Below, in pieces: positions 1 to 6,511 of a stretch of 9,190 bases of DNA. Below the pieces are notes generated by a model. The model worked only from the letters and a program-made list of their open reading frames with translations. It was not told where the DNA came from and ran no database searches. Made by a program: the position numbers and the translations under genes. Location: the NCBI GenBank assembly GCA_003487005.1, contig DNFG01000168.1, forward strand, positions 1 to 9,190, written 5' to 3'. This stretch comes from Bryobacterales bacterium (lineage in GTDB: Bacteria > Acidobacteriota > Terriglobia > Bryobacterales > Bryobacteraceae). Numbering within the stretch: the stretch's first letter is position 1; each line of letters starts with the position of its first letter.

Positions 1-272
1 GACTCGTTGAACTGGCGCTGGGTGAGCAGAGCGCCGAAGACATAAACGGGGTTGTTGCCGCGCTGGTAGCTCTCCTGATACTGGAGGCGCGGGAGGTAGC
101 CGCTGCGGGCCTGGTCGCGCCGGGCTTCGGCCGCCGCGATGCGGGCCGCTGCCGCCGTGAGCGAGGGATGACCGGTGAGAGCGCGCTGGACGGCCGCCGG
201 CAGATCCAGCGGATCCTGCGCCAGGGCCGGCGCCGCCAGCGCCGCCACCGCGATGAGAAGGGTTGGTTTCAT
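1..272 (-). CDS. TolC-family outer-membrane efflux protein, N-terminal part (runs off left edge)
   Basis: Ninety codons are visible, reading leftward from an ATG at 272. They open with a clear signal peptide: residues 2-18 are a short basic start followed by an Ala/Leu-rich core, with probable cleavage at ALA|QD after residue 18. Next comes the first outer-membrane-efflux helix pair: a DLPAAVQRAL segment at about 23-32, a helix rich in Ala, Arg and Glu (39-57), then GYLPRLQ (58-64). The segment GNNPVYVFGALLTQRQF (72-88) is typical of TolC-like proteins of this kind. Family members form the trimeric outer-membrane exit duct of RND, ABC or MFS efflux systems. A GGTGG element six bases before the ATG is a plausible ribosome binding site. 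The gene is divergent from the sigma-factor operon. Partner fusion and pump genes would lie beyond the left edge. The family call is fairly secure; the substrate is unknown. Confidence 0.82.
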   Translation of the reverse strand, partial: MKPTLLIAVAALAAPALAQDPLDLPAAVQRALTGHPSLTAAAARIAAAEARRDQARSGYLPRLQYQESYQRGNNPVYVFGALLTQRQFNE

Positions 273-307
273 GTCGTTCCACCGTGGAGGATGCGAACCG
301 GTGCAGA

Positions 308-323
308 AGGTGACATGTCACCT
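308..323. promoter_or_regulatory. Perfect 16-bp palindrome, candidate operator
   Basis: The sequence AGGTGACATGTCACCT is its own reverse complement over all 16 bases, with no spacer. It lies 36 bp upstream of the TolC-family start codon, within the 194-bp gap shared with the divergent sigma-factor gene. Position and symmetry suit a dimeric repressor such as a TetR- or MarR-type regulator of efflux genes. No such regulator gene is in the window, so the binding protein is unknown. No convincing -35/-10 pair was found around it. Confidence 0.45.
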
Positions 324-466
324 CCGGCCCGTCGCTCGCATCCTGACCCGCAGGAACGAATGATGACGTCCCCGCGGCCGGCTCCGCCGGCATTCGCCAG
401 TTTCACCGCCTGTTATCCTATTCCGCTCGCGCCTCGAGCGCCATCCCCAATGGGTAGGATGGAGGG

Positions 467-1090
467 GTGGACCCACACCCGAACACCGTCGCGGCCCGCG
501 CGGAAGCGCCCGAGGTGGCCTGGGCGCGCCAACTGCTCGCCGGCGACGCGAGCGCCTTCACGCCGTTTGTCGAAAGCTTCCAGGCCAAGATCTTTCAATA
601 CACCTGGCTCATGTGCGGCCAGCGCGAGGATGCCGAGGAAGTGGCACAGGAGACGCTGATGCGGGTCTTCGAGAGTTTCGACCAGCTTCGCGATCCGGCC
701 CAAGTGAAGGCGTGGGTCTTTCGCATCGCAAAGAACTATTGCCTGATGAAGCGGCGGAAGAGCGTGTTCGCGCCCACGCGCGAACTGTCGCTCGATGAAC
801 TCCACCCCAACCACGACGGCGACGGGCAGACACTGCAGGTGGCGGACGCCGCGGAACGGCCCGACGCGGCGATGCTGCGCGGCGAACTGGGCGAGCGCCT
901 GGAACGGGCGCTGCGGGCGCTGCCGGAGAGTTACCGCTCGGTGGTGCTGCTGCGCGATGTCGAGGAGTTGAGCACCGCCGAAACCGCGTCCATCCTCGAA
1001 ATCACCGAGGACAATGTCAAACAACGCCTGCACCGCGGCCGCCTCGCGCTGCGCAAAGAACTCGCCGGTTACCTGGAGGCCGTCCAATGA
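467..1090 (+). CDS. ECF-subfamily RNA polymerase sigma factor (sigma-70 family)
   Basis: This 207-residue protein has the two-domain layout of extracytoplasmic-function sigma factors. Region 2 (about 24-98) includes the DAEEVAQETLMRVFESFDQL helix (55-74) and the KAWVFRIAKNYCLMKRRK segment (81-98), which in this family carry core binding and -10 recognition. Region 4 (about 145-198) includes LPESYRSVVLLRDVEELS and the helix-turn-helix ITEDNVKQRLHRGRLALRK (179-197), which read the -35. An acidic linker with no domain lies between them. The start is GTG at 467: an in-frame TAG at 455 rules out anything further upstream, and AGGAT at 456-460 can serve as ribosome binding site. The stop overlaps the start of the anti-sigma gene, so the two are translationally coupled. 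The signal is presumably sensed by that partner. Its target promoters cannot be read from this window. Confidence 0.93.
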   Translation: MDPHPNTVAARAEAPEVAWARQLLAGDASAFTPFVESFQAKIFQYTWLMCGQREDAEEVAQETLMRVFESFDQLRDPAQVKAWVFRIAKNYCLMKRRKSVFAPTRELSLDELHPNHDGDGQTLQVADAAERPDAAMLRGELGERLERALRALPESYRSVVLLRDVEELSTAETASILEITEDNVKQRLHRGRLALRKELAGYLEAVQ

Positions 1091-1368
1091 ACCCGCGTCA
1101 GGCCCCCGACCCCGAATGCCAGGACATCTTCGCCCGGCTTTCGGAGTATCTTGACGGCGAACTCTCGCCCGAAGAGGCTGCCCACTTCGAGGCGCACATC
1201 GCCGCCTGCCCGCCGTGCGTCGAATTCGTCGAGAGCCTGAAGAAGAGCATCGACGCCGCCCACCGCTTCCATTCGCCGTGCGCGCCGGAACATGTGCCCG
1301 CCGAAGTGGCCGAGCGCCTGAAAAAAGCGTGGGCCGCGTCGCTGGCGCGGCGCGGCCCGGAGAAATAG
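1087..1368 (+). CDS. Zinc-binding (ZAS-type) soluble anti-sigma factor
   Basis: This 93-residue protein begins inside the sigma-factor stop (ATGA overlap). GGAGG at 1075-1079, seven bases before the ATG, is a strong ribosome binding site. It carries the HX3CX2C zinc motif as HIAACPPC (37-44) with an upstream cysteine at 11; the ligand set C11, H37, C41, C44 is that of the ZAS domain. The helix before it, DIFARLSEYLDGELSPEEAAHFEAH, is typical of anti-sigma factors and putative zinc-finger proteins of this family. There is no transmembrane segment, so it should act in the cytoplasm by holding the sigma factor. One further cysteine (C65) lies in the C-terminal half, which is otherwise basic and helical. 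Some ZAS proteins (RsrA of Streptomyces) lose zinc and form a disulfide on oxidation. Redox sensing here is an inference from residue spacing, not shown. Confidence 0.85.
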   Translation: MNPRQAPDPECQDIFARLSEYLDGELSPEEAAHFEAHIAACPPCVEFVESLKKSIDAAHRFHSPCAPEHVPAEVAERLKKAWAASLARRGPEK

Positions 1369-1378
1369 CGGTTTCCGC
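1361..1378 (-). terminator. Small hairpin after the MtrB-like gene, weak terminator candidate
   Basis: Just past the stop of the barrel gene, the minus strand reads GCGG-AAA-CCGC followed by TATTTCT, a 4-bp stem with a three-base loop and a weak T-rich tail. It overlaps the last codons and stop of the convergent anti-sigma gene, and the two coding regions are only 12 bp apart. The stem is short, so termination here is uncertain. Confidence 0.22.
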
Positions 1379-1380
1379 CG

Positions 1381-3390
1381 TTACAGGTTGAAGCGGAAGC
1401 CGGTCTGGATCATGTGCGTGCGGAACCCTTCGAACAGGTAGAAGGGCTGCGCCAGGCCGAACCATTTCCACTCGGAGTAGAAGTGGACTTTCTCGGTCAC
1501 CGGCAGGAGGAACCGGCCCGTGGGCTGGTAGTAGCTCGACGGCCGCGAACCGGCCGTCCGGACGAACGAACCGCCCACGGTCAGCTTCGGCCGGACCACG
1601 CCCGAACCGCGCAGATTGAGGTCGGCGAGCAGCGAACCCGTGTGCGCATTATCGACGTACAGCGACCGCGCGGGCTGCAGAATGTGCGGCTCGAGGTAGT
1701 CGATGTCGCTGCGGATGGACGAACGCGTGTAGTCGGCGAGGATCGAAAAACGGCTGCCGCCCCGGGGCAGCCACTGCACGTTCATCGACGTGGACTGGGC
1801 GAGGAACTTGTAATCGACGCCCGGCGCCGGGTTCTGGTTGTCCAGGCGGACGTGGACGCCGTTGAAGTTCAGGTTATCGGTGAGCCGGTAGCGGACCTGC
1901 GCGCGGATCTTGTGATAATCCTGCAGGCCGGTCCGGTAGTAGGTCCGGACGCCGTTCGAGACTTCGGCGCCGACGTTGATGGTGAGCCTGTCCCAGGGCC
2001 GGGCCTGGATGCCGGCGAGGCCGACATGCCGCTCGAGGTTGATCCGTTCCTGCGGATTGATCTGGTTCAACACGCCGCCGCGGAAGACGGAATCGCCCCA
2101 TTCATAGCGGTAGCCGGCGCGCAGGGTCAGGCGCCGGTGGACGTCCACCAGGCCTTCGACGGTCTGCCGGGTGTGGCTGGCTTCGAGGCGGTCGATGAAG
2201 CCGGTTTGCCGGCCCAGGGAACTGGTCGGGGTGAGCAGGGTGGTGGAGAGCATGGCCGAGGAGTCGGTCTTGATCCGGTCGGTCTCGTACATTTCGCGGA
2301 TGCGGATGCGCGAGTGGGGGCGGATCTCCATGCTGAATGTGCCGGAGGTGTGGGGCCGGCGGGCGTCGCCAAACAGGGTGTCGAAGCCGCGGCTGAAGAA
2401 CAGCAGGCCCGAAGTGGCGTCGTTCAGGTTGCCCATCGTGTTCTGAAAGAAGCCGGGCGTGGTGCGCGGGTTGGCGTAGAGCACCTGGCCGTAGAGGTCC
2501 ACCCAGTCGTAAGGGTTGGCGACGAAGAGCACCTTGGTGAACCGGCCATCGCCGCGCATCGAGTACGCCTGGCGGCCGTCGGTCAGAAACAGGCTCTGTC
2601 CCACGAGGGTGGCCGCGCCGCGGTTGCCCGTGAGCCGTTCGGTGCTGAACACCTGCTGGTCGTCGCGGAAGGAGGTGCCGCCGTGCTCGACCGTCAGATG
2701 GGAACGCCCGAAGTCGGCGCGGATGCCGCCGCGGTAGGTGTCCTGGCCCCAGCGGATGAGGTTACGCAGCGGGTATTCGTTGCGGTCGGCGACGAGGGTG
2801 GTGATGCCGTTGCCGAAGTCGGTGTTGCGGGTGTAGGCCAGATAGGGGGTGAAGCGCGTGCCGGGGAACAACTGGAATTCGTTGTCGATGTTGCGGATCT
2901 GGGTGTCGTAGGCGCGCTGGTTGAAGAAAGCGCCCGTCGCCTGGGTGTTGGCGAACGAGGGCAGGTAGTTGAAGTACGCAATGTTGGAATAAGTGCCGTC
3001 AAAGCGGTAGATATTGCGCTTTTCGAGGTTCATGCGCAGGGTGTTGTACGGGTCGCCGCCCCAGTTGGAGCCGGCGAGGCGCATGGAATCGAACAGCTTG
3101 AAGCCCGTGGGCTCGATGTTGAGATCGAGGTTCGACAGGCGGATGCCCTGGCCGAGGTTGACGATGCTGCGGTAGGTCTGGAAGTCGCCGAGAGGCTCCT
3201 TGACCCAGCGGGCGCCGACGTCGATCACGCCACGGACAGGCGAGTCCGCCGTGACGACGGCGGCTTCCTCTTCAGCGGATTCGGCGGCGGCTTCGGGCTT
3301 GGCTTCGGGCTTCGCTTCGGTGACTTCCTGGGCGTTCAGCGAGACCGCGAGCAGCGCGGCCAGCAACCATCTCATTCGTTCGCGTTTCAT
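1381..3390 (-). CDS. MtrB/PioB-family outer-membrane beta-barrel (decaheme-associated porin)
   Basis: This 669-residue protein is exported. MKRERMRWLLAALLAVSLNA forms a signal peptide (probable cleavage after residue 20), followed by an acidic Ala/Glu/Lys/Pro linker (21-50). The rest has beta-barrel texture: many short amphipathic strands with alternating Tyr/Phe/Arg, Asn/Gly/Asp turns, and an end in RTHMIQTGFRFNL. Length and context match the MtrB/PioB family, barrels that wrap a periplasmic decaheme cytochrome to pass electrons through the outer membrane. The start at 3390 was chosen because it opens the signal peptide, overlaps the upstream cytochrome stop in an ATGA, and has an AGGGGG site about eight bases away; the frame is open upstream to 3549, but that part encodes no signal peptide. 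The protein contains no cysteine, whereas Shewanella MtrB carries an N-terminal CXXC. The family call rests largely on operon context plus barrel character. Confidence 0.85.
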   Translation of the reverse strand: MKRERMRWLLAALLAVSLNAQEVTEAKPEAKPEAAAESAEEEAAVVTADSPVRGVIDVGARWVKEPLGDFQTYRSIVNLGQGIRLSNLDLNIEPTGFKLFDSMRLAGSNWGGDPYNTLRMNLEKRNIYRFDGTYSNIAYFNYLPSFANTQATGAFFNQRAYDTQIRNIDNEFQLFPGTRFTPYLAYTRNTDFGNGITTLVADRNEYPLRNLIRWGQDTYRGGIRADFGRSHLTVEHGGTSFRDDQQVFSTERLTGNRGAATLVGQSLFLTDGRQAYSMRGDGRFTKVLFVANPYDWVDLYGQVLYANPRTTPGFFQNTMGNLNDATSGLLFFSRGFDTLFGDARRPHTSGTFSMEIRPHSRIRIREMYETDRIKTDSSAMLSTTLLTPTSSLGRQTGFIDRLEASHTRQTVEGLVDVHRRLTLRAGYRYEWGDSVFRGGVLNQINPQERINLERHVGLAGIQARPWDRLTINVGAEVSNGVRTYYRTGLQDYHKIRAQVRYRLTDNLNFNGVHVRLDNQNPAPGVDYKFLAQSTSMNVQWLPRGGSRFSILADYTRSSIRSDIDYLEPHILQPARSLYVDNAHTGSLLADLNLRGSGVVRPKLTVGGSFVRTAGSRPSSYYQPTGRFLLPVTEKVHFYSEWKWFGLAQPFYLFEGFRTHMIQTGFRFNL
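3290..3313. repeat. Tandem 12-bp repeat in the linker of the MtrB-like gene
   Basis: Two copies of a 12-base unit (GCTTCGGGCTTG, then GCTTCGGGCTTC) lie back to back. On the minus strand they encode the KPEAKPEA run of the acidic linker right after the signal peptide. This in-frame duplication could vary in copy number between strains without disrupting the barrel. Confidence 0.55.
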
Positions 3391-4337
3391 CGCAGCAACC
3401 CCCTGCTCACGTTCGAGCCGTGGATCTTCTGGTGGCACATCGTGCACTGCCGCCAGCGAGGCTGGCGCAGGTCGTGGATGGCCGGCGGTACTCCGCCCGC
3501 CACGCCCGCCGGGGACGGCGACAACAGGTTCGCGTGGCATTCCAGGCACTGGTTCGCGACTTCATGGCGCGTGAGCATCCGCGGATTTGATGAACCGTGG
3601 GGCTCGTGACACACCGAACACGGCTGGTTGCGGACCGGGGCGTGTTCGTACACGAACGGCCCGCGCTTGTCTGAGTGGCATTTCAGGCAGCCAGGCTCGT
3701 TCGCGTGCACCGTCCGGACGTTCTTCGCGAGGTTTGAGCCGTGCGGATTGTGGCAATCCGTACACTTCATCACGCCCTCGTTGATCCGGTGCCGGTGGGG
3801 CTTCTGGAAGCTCGCCCAGACATCGGTGTGGCAGGAGGCGCACTGCTTGACGACGCCCGCCGCGGTGCTCTGGATGACGGCGGTGGACTCGGCGCCGGTC
3901 TTGTGCACATTGTGGCAACTGGTACACGCCGTCTGGCTCCGGGCGTGGCCGTTCTGCAGGCGGCCAATCTGGGTTGGCTGGTTCCGGTGGCAGCTCAGGC
4001 AGCCCTGGTCGGCGTCAACGGGCTTGAGTTTCAAAGGATTGCGGATATCTTCCGCCGCCGCCGACTCAGCATGCTTGGCGCCGGGACCGTGGCAGGACTC
4101 GCACGAACGGTCCTTCCAGCCGCGCTTCAGATTCGACTCCAATTGATAATGCCGGTTCTTCTTGAACGCTTCGACTACGTCCTCGTGACACATGGCGCAG
4201 GCTTCGGTGCCCGCGTAGCCTTCCGGCAACGTGGACTCCTCCTGCGCAAAAACCGCGCCGGGCATCACCGCCAGAGCTAAAAACAGCACTGGAGGGAGCC
4301 ACACGGCGCGTGGGGGAATGGATCTCAAAAATACCAT
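3387..4337 (-). CDS. MtrA/DmsE-family periplasmic decaheme c-type cytochrome
   Basis: This 316-residue secreted protein has ten CXXCH heme c motifs, first cysteines at residues 47, 79, 113, 138, 166, 192, 217, 240, 264 and 298 (CAMCH, CESCH, CLSCH, CTSCH, CASCH, CTDCH, CLKCH, CSVCH, CLECH, CTMCH). The C-terminal CTMCHQKIHGSN is characteristic of the DmsE/MtrA decaheme family, as is the length. Residues 1-31 form a signal peptide ending VFA|QE, so the hemes are attached in the periplasm. In the family the protein inserts into an MtrB-type barrel and forms a heme wire across the outer membrane. The start at 4337 is preferred over in-frame ATGs at 4352 and 4415: GGGAGA at 4345-4350 lies seven bases upstream and the signal peptide begins directly. 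It is the middle gene of three; its stop overlaps the barrel gene start by four bases. Confidence 0.95.
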   Translation of the reverse strand: MVFLRSIPPRAVWLPPVLFLALAVMPGAVFAQEESTLPEGYAGTEACAMCHEDVVEAFKKNRHYQLESNLKRGWKDRSCESCHGPGAKHAESAAAEDIRNPLKLKPVDADQGCLSCHRNQPTQIGRLQNGHARSQTACTSCHNVHKTGAESTAVIQSTAAGVVKQCASCHTDVWASFQKPHRHRINEGVMKCTDCHNPHGSNLAKNVRTVHANEPGCLKCHSDKRGPFVYEHAPVRNQPCSVCHEPHGSSNPRMLTRHEVANQCLECHANLLSPSPAGVAGGVPPAIHDLRQPRWRQCTMCHQKIHGSNVSRGLLR

Positions 4338-4370
4338 GCGGAAATCTCCCATCAACCGGGGTGGAGAGAA

Positions 4371-4398
4371 GGGGCGGGACTCGTGAAAGTCCCGCCCC
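4371..4398 (-). terminator. Perfect 10-bp stem-loop between the two cytochrome genes (leaky terminator or mRNA-stability element)
   Basis: GGGGCGGGAC and GTCCCGCCCC are perfectly complementary over ten G/C-rich base pairs, around an eight-base loop (TCGTGAAA on the plus strand). The hairpin starts 23 bases after the OmcA/MtrC-like stop codon and ends 33 bases before the MtrA-like start. On the transcribed strand it is followed by TTCTCTCC, a poor T-tract, so partial termination or protection of the upstream mRNA from 3' exonucleases both fit. The structure is certain; the function is inference. Confidence 0.55.
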
Positions 4399-4401
4399 CG
4401 A

Positions 4402-4407
4402 ATTATA
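4402..4407 (-). promoter_or_regulatory. Isolated TATAAT (-10-like) hexamer in the inter-cytochrome gap
   Basis: On the minus strand the gap after the OmcA/MtrC-like stop contains an exact TATAAT, a few bases before the 10-bp hairpin. The hexamer at the right distance upstream (GCCCGC, 4425-4430) does not resemble a -35, and there is no extended -10 TGN. A secondary promoter for the two downstream genes is possible but weakly supported. Confidence 0.22.
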
Positions 4408-4421
4408 AACAACAAGTCAGG

Positions 4422-6482
4422 CTAGCGGGCGTGGACTTTGCCCACCGCCGCGCTCTTGCCATCACCGTGGCAGACGCCGCAGCTTTCGCCGAGCGCCGAG
4501 GTGTTTGCCAGGGCATGGGCAGCGGCATCCAGGCTGGTGTGGCAGCCGAGACACGCGCCGGTTGTGGGCTTCACGGGATTCATGTAGCCGCGCGGATCGA
4601 CGATATCGGCCACCGCGGCGACCGGAACGTTCTCCGAACCGCCGACGTGGCACATCGTGCAGGCCGCCAACGGAGCGGAGAAGGCGATCCCGTTGTAGTT
4701 GTGCGGGGTGTTGCCAAACCCGTAGATCGTGTAATCGCGGGTCTGCTGGTTGCCGGCGTGGATGCGGTGAATCATCAGCGCCATGTTGATGCTCTCGGCG
4801 GGCGCCTGGGCGGCCGGCCGGCGAGCGACGTCCGTCGTCAGCGGATTGTGGCACAGAATGCACTGCTCCACCCGGTTGCGGTTTGCGCCATGGAAAGCGA
4901 CGTTGTCGTGGCAGACGTTGCACTTTTCAGTGGTGACAATCTGCCGGCGGGGAGCCACCGCGCTGTCATCCACCGAGAAGTGCATGACATGGTTGTCAGC
5001 GCCATACTGAACCGACATCTGCTTCTGCGTGCCTTCGAGGATCGTGTTCACCCGGCGGGATTCGATGCCCACCGAGAACGAACCCTTGGCATTGGCGGGA
5101 ATCGTGGTCGTCATCTGATAGACGTAGTGATCGCCGGATACCTGAGCGGCGGCGGCAGTGACCGTCTCCGCGACGTAGCCGGTGTTGCCGGGCGACACGT
5201 AATCGGTCGTCGGACCCGCCAGCACCAGCGCCAGCCGGTTCAACTGCGCAACCGGAATCAGCGCGCCGGAATTGTCGGTGACCTTGAAGCGGACCACCGG
5301 GCGCTGCCCGGCCTTGCCGTTCTCCACCGACAGGATCTGCACGTTGATGCCCGGCAGCATCTTCGACTTCGTGGGGATCGTGTGCGCACCCTTGATCGAA
5401 GCGTCGAATTCGAGTTCGCCTTCAGGGATGTGGCAGTTCTTGCACTGGTTGTCCGAAATCTGCGGCAGGTTCAAGTGGCCTTCGCCAGTGGCGAAGTTCA
5501 CGTTGTCGTGGCAGGAGCCGCAAGTTTCACGGGTCGGGTTGGTCAACCACAGATCAGCCTGCTTCGGCCCCGGCTTGTGGCAGCTTTCGCAGTTCTGGAT
5601 ATTGGCCGGATACGCGATGTGGGAATAATCATGCACCGACTGCTGGTTGCCGATCACGATGAACGGCTTGCCGGCCTGCACGCTCGGCAGGCTCGAACCG
5701 GCGTGAATCCGGTGGATCAGGACCTTCATGTCCTGGCTCTCGCCCGTGTCCGGGTCCACCGTCTGCGGCGTGTGGCACAGGTTGCACATGGCGATCGACC
5801 GGCGCGGACCGCCATGGAACGCCAACTGTTCGTGGCATCCATTGCAGGTCGCGTCCGCGATCAGATCGCGAACCACGGTCACCGGCGAGCCGTTCGGCAC
5901 GAAGTTGTACACCGTGTCGTGACGCTGGGTACCCAGTTCGAACTCCGTCAGATTACGCGAACCATAGGCGCCAATGGAGTGCGTCGCGTTGGCTTCGTAC
6001 CCAGCCGGCAGCTTTGTACGGAAAGTATAGACATACTCCCCGTCCCCAGTCTGCTGGAAGGTGCCACCGGAATCCGCACTGGCCTGAACCGCCGCCACGC
6101 CCGTAATCGGGCTGGTCTGGGTACGAACCGTGTACGACACATACTGCGACTGGCCGACCGGAATCCGGGCCAGCACAAAACTCACACTAATATTGCCTGG
6201 GGTGGTGATCCCAAGGCGATCAAGACCGAGACCACGGGGGTCGGTCAACTTGAAACGGGCTTTCACGGTGCCATCCTGGGCGATCTCGTGCCCGGTGACG
6301 GTGATCACCAGACCCGGACGCACGAAGTTGACCATCGCCTCGTCCATATAAAACGCCTTGTCCCGTTCATTGAACGGAGGCGTCTCATTGCTGAACAGGC
6401 CGACGGCCCCAACCAGGACGAGCACGACCAGACCCAACGGTGACCACCGGATCCACCTGCTCGCTGCTGGACGCATGCGCAT
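4422..6482 (-). CDS. OmcA/MtrC-family decaheme c-type cytochrome
   Basis: This 686-residue protein has ten CXXCH motifs in two groups of five (first cysteines 213, 233, 298, 321, 347 and 521, 541, 608, 644, 668). Each group follows a beta-rich domain (about 45-205 and 370-515), giving the beta/pentaheme/beta/pentaheme layout of OmcA/MtrC cytochromes, the outermost part of porin-cytochrome conduits. The halves are visibly related: CNGCHEQLAFHG with IHRIHAG, and CNVCHDNVAFHG with IHRIHAG. The N-terminus is RMRPAASRWIRW followed by a hydrophobic stretch (about 15-30, LGLVVLVLVGAVGLF); there is no lipobox cysteine, so it may be an uncleaved anchor. All 20 cysteines belong to heme motifs. The start at 6482 was chosen for its near-ideal AAGGAG at 6490-6495, seven bases upstream, rather than the in-frame TTG at 6506. 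It is the first gene of the cluster and probably carries its main promoter. Confidence 0.94.
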   Translation of the reverse strand: MRMRPAASRWIRWSPLGLVVLVLVGAVGLFSNETPPFNERDKAFYMDEAMVNFVRPGLVITVTGHEIAQDGTVKARFKLTDPRGLGLDRLGITTPGNISVSFVLARIPVGQSQYVSYTVRTQTSPITGVAAVQASADSGGTFQQTGDGEYVYTFRTKLPAGYEANATHSIGAYGSRNLTEFELGTQRHDTVYNFVPNGSPVTVVRDLIADATCNGCHEQLAFHGGPRRSIAMCNLCHTPQTVDPDTGESQDMKVLIHRIHAGSSLPSVQAGKPFIVIGNQQSVHDYSHIAYPANIQNCESCHKPGPKQADLWLTNPTRETCGSCHDNVNFATGEGHLNLPQISDNQCKNCHIPEGELEFDASIKGAHTIPTKSKMLPGINVQILSVENGKAGQRPVVRFKVTDNSGALIPVAQLNRLALVLAGPTTDYVSPGNTGYVAETVTAAAAQVSGDHYVYQMTTTIPANAKGSFSVGIESRRVNTILEGTQKQMSVQYGADNHVMHFSVDDSAVAPRRQIVTTEKCNVCHDNVAFHGANRNRVEQCILCHNPLTTDVARRPAAQAPAESINMALMIHRIHAGNQQTRDYTIYGFGNTPHNYNGIAFSAPLAACTMCHVGGSENVPVAAVADIVDPRGYMNPVKPTTGACLGCHTSLDAAAHALANTSALGESCGVCHGDGKSAAVGKVHAR

Positions 6483-6511
6483 CTGTTTTCTCCTTATAAA
6501 TTCCAACTCAT

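Noticed and set aside
353..370. GGAAC followed by GTC upstream of the sigma-factor gene, as a possible ECF autoregulatory promoter
   Set aside because: The spacer is 10 bases, well short of the roughly 16-18 expected for ECF promoters, and no better -10 lies at the right distance.
413..1471. Minus-strand frame opposite the sigma/anti-sigma operon, and a similar one (7398-8720) opposite the desaturase
   Set aside because: Both are shadows of well-recognised genes on the plus strand and show no family motif of their own.
3391..3549. N-terminal extension of the MtrB-like frame up to 3549
   Set aside because: The added 53 residues are Pro/Arg-rich, lie inside the MtrA-like coding region, and would place the signal peptide internally. 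The ATG at 3390 has a ribosome binding site and a classical ATGA overlap.
1414..3609. Very long plus-strand open frame (731 codons) antisense to the MtrB-like gene
   Set aside because: It is in a frame mirroring the real gene's codon bias, starts without a signal or ribosome binding site, and its product is Val/Ala/Gly/Glu-rich without recognisable motifs. The opposite strand has a clear signal peptide, barrel texture and operon overlap.
4383..6443. Long plus-strand open frame (686 codons) antisense to the OmcA/MtrC-like gene
   Set aside because: The product is Arg/His/Val-rich low-complexity sequence, as expected opposite a high-GC gene. The minus strand carries ten correctly spaced heme motifs.
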